From Bacillota bacterium (GTDB taxonomy: Bacteria > Bacillota > Clostridia > Acetivibrionales > JAFADI01): 64,000 nt of DNA. The stretch covers positions 1-64,000 of the forward strand of contig JAFADI010000064.1 in assembly GCA_023424965.1 (NCBI GenBank), written 5' to 3'. The translations under genes and the position numbers were made by a program. Below the pieces are notes generated by a model. It did not search any database. It worked only from the letters and a program-made list of their open reading frames with translations, and was not told the origin of the DNA. This document shows, in pieces, positions 60,483 to 64,000 of this stretch. Within the stretch, counting starts at the first letter, position 1. Every line of letters begins with the position of its first letter.

Positions 60483-61367
60483 TTAAAACCTGGCCCGGAT
60501 GTCCTCCATGCTGCCGCCCAGAACCTCGATGGCGTGCTTTATCTCATAAAAGGTTACCCTGTCAAGACTGTCCAGATTTCTTTCAACATAGCCCCTGAGA
60601 GCCGGTATCGCGCGGCCGTCGCCGTATTCTGCCAGATACAGCGCTCCGATGACCTTGTTTTCCATCCGGCTGAAAGTGTTCTTAAGGCAACGGTATATTT
60701 CATCGGACTTATTGCCGGAGCCCGCTTTGGCCAGCACCGACATAAGGTATTCCTCCCGGAGGCCGGGTTTTTCCGAGGCTTCAAGCCTGGAGGCTGCGGC
60801 TTTGGCGGCGGGCAGACCCACGTCCGTCAGGGCAAGGGATATATTCTCAAGAAAAAGCTCATTATCCTCATCTACTTGCTCCATCAATTCCATCAGAGGA
60901 GCCACAATTTTTTCAGAGCTCCATCCCCCAAGAACTTTTATGGCCCCCAGAGCGATATTCATGCTGCCATCGGGACTTTCCGTGCGGGGGCTGGAAACCG
61001 CCAGGGAAAGAAGCCTTTCTTCGACGGAATCAAATTCCTTCAGCCGGTTGATCAACGAATGGGGAAGAGTTTCATCACAAAGAAGGGCGCCTGTCTTAAA
61101 CACCTCAAGCAGTTCCTCCAGCGTATCGATTGCCGCAAAAAATTCTGCGGGGCTTTTTCCGTCCAGCGCTTCAAGGCCTTCCGTTTCCCACGTTGAAATA
61201 ATCTGCCCCAGTCCGGCCACGGACCGGGCAACATATTCCGCCAGGTCATTTTCCGTGCCGCTTTCGGCAATTTTCTCCATCTGCCTGCCGTGCTTTTTTT
61301 CGTAGTCGTCAAAATATTTTTCAATCACCAGGTTGTAGCTCTCAAATAAAGCCGTTATTTTTTTCAA
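60483..61367 (-). CDS. HEAT-like repeat protein of unknown function
   Basis: A 294-residue soluble, largely helical protein with weak HEAT-like repeats (for example SSEKIVAPLMELMEQVDEDN and YGDGRAIPALRGYVERNLDS). Third gene of an operon with tagA-like and csaB-like genes, three bases after the tagA-like gene, so it may help that pathway as a scaffold. No catalytic motif is evident. Confidence 0.65.
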   Translation of the reverse strand: MKKITALFESYNLVIEKYFDDYEKKHGRQMEKIAESGTENDLAEYVARSVAGLGQIISTWETEGLEALDGKSPAEFFAAIDTLEELLEVFKTGALLCDETLPHSLINRLKEFDSVEERLLSLAVSSPRTESPDGSMNIALGAIKVLGGWSSEKIVAPLMELMEQVDEDNELFLENISLALTDVGLPAAKAAASRLEASEKPGLREEYLMSVLAKAGSGNKSDEIYRCLKNTFSRMENKVIGALYLAEYGDGRAIPALRGYVERNLDSLDRVTFYEIKHAIEVLGGSMEDIRARF

Positions 61368-61370
61368 TGC

Positions 61371-62108
61371 TCAAGTTCCTCCTTGTATTCTCGCTTTAAG
61401 GGCAAGCAGGGTAAACCTGGGGAGATCCAGCATCCTCCTGTACCGCCAGGGCTCCTTGCAAAGCCTGTAAAACCATTCAAGACCGTTTTTCTGAAAGAAT
61501 TCGGGAGCGCGTTTGACATTTCCGGCAAATACATCAAGGCTTCCACCCACCCCGATGCATATTTTGACCTTCAGTTTTTCCTTGTTCCTGTGGATCCAAT
61601 GCTCCTGCTTGGGAGCGCCGAGGGCGGCCAAAAGGATATGGGCTCCGGAGGAATTGATCTGATCGATGATGGCGTTTTCGTCTTCCTGTTTAAAGTAACC
61701 GTCCCTGCACCCCATGATTTCCACGGAAGGGAATTCCTTCAGGATGTTTTCCCCCGCCAGTTCTGCAACGCCTGGCTTGCCGCCGAACAAAAAGAGCTTT
61801 ATGGGAATTTTACCCGAGAGGGCCAGGACCTTCCGGGTGAGGTCAAAGCCTGCCACCCTTTCAGGCAGGTTGCGGCCCAGAATCTTTGAGGCCAGCACCA
61901 CGCCCGCGCCGTCGGCCACCAGAAGGTCGGCTTGTCCCAGGATGGCCTTCAACTGGGCGTCCCTCTGGGAGGCCATCATGATTTCGGCATTTGGTGTATA
62001 GACGGTATGGAGGCCTTCCGATTCAAGAAATGATTCAACTTTTTCCAGGGCGCCCGACATTGTCACCTTGTCTACGGGGACCCCCAGAATGTCCACGGTA
62101 TTGCGCAT
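61371..62108 (-). CDS. WecG/TagA/CpsF family glycosyltransferase
   Basis: A 245-residue GT26 enzyme: TVYTPNAEIMMASQRDAQLK near residue 40, ADGAGVVLASKILG, the GCRDGYF loop, and VSLDVFAGNVKRAPEFFQKNGLEWFYRL. The family transfers N-acetylmannosaminyl or similar residues to undecaprenyl-linked GlcNAc in teichoic acid or secondary cell-wall polymer synthesis. It follows the csaB-like gene by nine bases, consistent with one pathway for the polymer that carries pyruvylated sugars. Confidence 0.92.
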   Translation of the reverse strand: MRNTVDILGVPVDKVTMSGALEKVESFLESEGLHTVYTPNAEIMMASQRDAQLKAILGQADLLVADGAGVVLASKILGRNLPERVAGFDLTRKVLALSGKIPIKLFLFGGKPGVAELAGENILKEFPSVEIMGCRDGYFKQEDENAIIDQINSSGAHILLAALGAPKQEHWIHRNKEKLKVKICIGVGGSLDVFAGNVKRAPEFFQKNGLEWFYRLCKEPWRYRRMLDLPRFTLLALKARIQGGT

Positions 62109-62117
62109 GTTTCACCT

Positions 62118-64000
62118 CTATTTTGATTCGATGAGTTCAATTGCGATTCTGGCATCCTCCATGGCTTTTTGCTTCAGCATGGGGGTTATGGAGTGTAAAT
62201 GCTTTTTGATATCCTCTCGCTTTACCCAGACCTCATCCATCAGTTTCTTCAGGTTGTCAAATTCCAGGAAGCACACGTGGCCTGCGCAGTACTGCCCGGC
62301 AAGGCCGACATACTCAAGGAAGCCTTCCACCTTCTGGTCATAGGAAAGCCCGATGATGGGGACCTGGGTGCTGGCGCCGAAGATCAGCGCATGAAGCCTC
62401 ATACCCACAAGCAGATCCATCCGGCTGATAATGCCCAGCATATAGCTTCCGTTGTACTTGTTGCGGATTACATGGCCCTTTCCCTTCATTTTTGACACGA
62501 TCCTGTCAATGATCAGCAAATCCGAGGGGTACTGCATGGGAATGAACACCGGCTTGACGCCATAGCGGTCCAGAAGATAATCGGCGGCTCTGGCAATGGT
62601 ATCTTCAAAGCTGATATGGTGTTTCCAGTTTCTCACTGAAAAGCCTGCATAGGGTCCTTCGGGGCTGATGCCCTCTTCCTCAAAAACCCGGTCGATTTCA
62701 GCCCTGGACGCAGGAGAAATTGTCATGGCGGAGTCTGCCGTAATCTTTATCATGGGTTTGTTTATCTGCAGGTCTGCAACCTCTTTGTTGGACATATCCT
62801 CCCGCAAGGTGATCACATCCACCTGGTCCATTACGGCCTTTGTCAGCCTGCGGTTGGACTTTCGGGTCAGGGGCCCGATCCCGTTGGCATAAATCATTAC
62901 CTTCATACCCAGCTTTTTTGACAGCCAGATCATGCTGAGGTAGTACAGCAGCGACCGGGTACTTGTATTGTCCTGGATGAGGCTGCCCCCTCCGTTGATG
63001 AAGAGCTTCGAATTGCGCATGAGGGAGATGATGTGGAAAATATTGAACCGGTTGATGGAGTCCACCTTGTATTCGGAATGGGTCTCCATGGGGTTCTTTG
63101 AAAGCACCAGGATCTTTATATCCTTCTTATATTCCCTCATGTTGTTTATGATGGCCATAAGCATGGAGTCGTCGCCGATATTTCTGAACCCGTAATATCC
63201 CGAAATTATCGCGTCGTAGCTGTTTGAGCCTTTATCGACGGTACGGTACCTTTCGGCGATGGTTTTATAAATGTTGAGTTGCGTATTGCACATGTTCCTC
63301 AGTGAGAACTGGGCCTGGGCCTTGTCAAAAAGCCGGTCTCCCATGGCTGTCCGGAGGGAGCTGTCGTCAAGGAGGCAGATAATCTGTTCCGCCAGCTTTT
63401 TATAATCACCGGGGTTAAAAAGATACCCATTGCTGCCGCTGTCGATCAGATCGGAAATTCCGCCTACGTTGCTGCTTATGGTGGCCCTCTTAACCCTGGC
63501 GCCCTCGAGGATAACGTAGGGAAAGCTTTCACTCAGGGACGTGAGGAGGTTGATGTCAATACTGCTCATGAATTCGTAGGGCTCGTTGACAAAGCCCAGG
63601 AAATAAACGCTGTCGGATATTCCCAGGGTGGCGGCCTTCTTTTCCAGCGACCGCCTTTCCTTGCCGTCGCCACCGATGAGAAACTTGGTGCGGGGATACT
63701 TCTTCAGCACGATTTTGGCCGCCTGGAGAAAGATGTTGAGGCCCTTCACCGGGTCCAAACGGGCCAGGATGCCTATAAGGACATCCCCTTCATTTATACT
63801 GTCCAGCTTGTGTTTTTTCAGGAAGCCTTCCCGCGAATACGCAGGGATTTTCTTTTCGAAGTCGATGCCGTTGTATACGGTAAATATGAGCTCGGGGTCG
63901 AAATTTCTCTTAATGAGCATTTCCTTGAAGTTTTTGGAAACGCCGATATGATAGTCGATAAAACGGAGGGCAACAGTATTGATAAGCCCGAAGGACAGCC
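62118..64000 (-). CDS. GT4 glycosyltransferase-CsaB pyruvyl transferase fusion, 5' end outside the window
   Basis: The frame is open to the window edge, so the start lies beyond 64000; the ATG at 63920 is internal. The visible 627 codons hold the end of a GT4 glycosyltransferase (YNGIDFEKKI, ILARLDPVKGLN, ESFPYVILEGARVKRATI, E-x7-E at SESFPYVILE) and then, from about 240 residues into the visible part, a polysaccharide pyruvyl transferase (GFRNIGDDSML, INGGGSLIQD, YANGIGPL, VGMRLHALIFG). CsaB adds ketal-linked pyruvate to secondary cell-wall polysaccharide, the ligand of SLH domains. The fusion of sugar transferase and pyruvyl transferase is less common than separate genes. Confidence 0.85.
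   Translation of the reverse strand, partial: LSFGLINTVALRFIDYHIGVSKNFKEMLIKRNFDPELIFTVYNGIDFEKKIPAYSREGFLKKHKLDSINEGDVLIGILARLDPVKGLNIFLQAAKIVLKKYPRTKFLIGGDGKERRSLEKKAATLGISDSVYFLGFVNEPYEFMSSIDINLLTSLSESFPYVILEGARVKRATISSNVGGISDLIDSGSNGYLFNPGDYKKLAEQIICLLDDSSLRTAMGDRLFDKAQAQFSLRNMCNTQLNIYKTIAERYRTVDKGSNSYDAIISGYYGFRNIGDDSMLMAIINNMREYKKDIKILVLSKNPMETHSEYKVDSINRFNIFHIISLMRNSKLFINGGGSLIQDNTSTRSLLYYLSMIWLSKKLGMKVMIYANGIGPLTRKSNRRLTKAVMDQVDVITLREDMSNKEVADLQINKPMIKITADSAMTISPASRAEIDRVFEEEGISPEGPYAGFSVRNWKHHISFEDTIARAADYLLDRYGVKPVFIPMQYPSDLLIIDRIVSKMKGKGHVIRNKYNGSYMLGIISRMDLLVGMRLHALIFGASTQVPIIGLSYDQKVEGFLEYVGLAGQYCAGHVCFLEFDNLKKLMDEVWVKREDIKKHLHSITPMLKQKAMEDARIAIELIESK

Overview
The window looks like a chromosomal segment of a strictly anaerobic, low- to mid-GC Gram-positive bacterium of the class Clostridia. 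The evidence is a six-gene Rnf complex in the clostridial order C-D-G-E-A-B, a reverse rubrerythrin, an alr-ndoAI-ndoA block as in Bacillota, a CsaB-type pyruvyl transferase with TagA, abundant AGGAGG-type ribosome binding sites with TTG/GTG starts, and lipoproteins with signal peptidase II lipoboxes. I cannot name the genus from sequence alone. No rRNA, tRNA, CRISPR array or phage block was seen.

Layout. 1-4.6 kb: end of a surface polysaccharide cluster (MurJ-type flippase end, acetyltransferase, GT4 glycosyltransferase, two tandem DUF4330 proteins, O-antigen-ligase-like protein). 4.7-8.5 kb: a potassium/proton module with a KhtU/KhtT-like antiporter pair on the minus strand, divergent from two TrkA/RCK-type proteins and a UspA protein. 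8.5-14.4 kb: the Rnf operon preceded by a RseC-family gene. 14.7-17.6 kb: reverse rubrerythrin, then a TetR/MFS efflux pair bracketed by related palindromic repeats. 17.7-23.2 kb: LysM-GH3 hexosaminidase, an AllA-fold protein, a Phd/ParE toxin-antitoxin pair, HelD. 23.3-27.6 kb: TetR with a palindromic operator, ApbE, an FMN-binding protein, a SIMPL protein, NhaA. 27.7-41.7 kb: FtsX-like permease, methyltransferase, UppP, glucose-6-phosphate dehydrogenase, cyclase, MurJ, DUF5693 protein, coiled-coil protein, NAD(P)HX repair enzyme, CBS protein, alanine racemase. 42.1-43.4 kb: NdoAI/NdoA and a small exported protein.

43.4-53.6 kb is the accessory heart of the window, almost all on the minus strand. 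A 1392-residue exported protein (alpha/alpha-toroid repeats, VWA domain, Ig-like domains) is followed after 15 bases by a 1208-residue exported polymorphic toxin (transglutaminase fold lacking its cysteine, hydrophobic block, Hint self-processing domain, HNH nuclease tip), then by a SUKH/SMI1 immunity gene. Beyond that lie two decayed copies of another immunity gene flanking a separately promoted two-gene cassette, and a hicAB toxin-antitoxin pair flanked by duplicated copies of a neighbouring gene's 3' end and terminator. This arrangement is typical of a recombining toxin/immunity storage locus and is the best candidate for an undescribed system.

53.9-60.5 kb: two large lipoproteins, a flavodoxin-like reductase behind a MerR-type promoter, and an anchored FAD oxidoreductase with an apparent degenerate SLH tail. 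60.5-64 kb (minus): HEAT-like protein, TagA-type transferase and a GT4-CsaB fusion that runs off the window; CsaB chemistry is the one that anchors SLH proteins.
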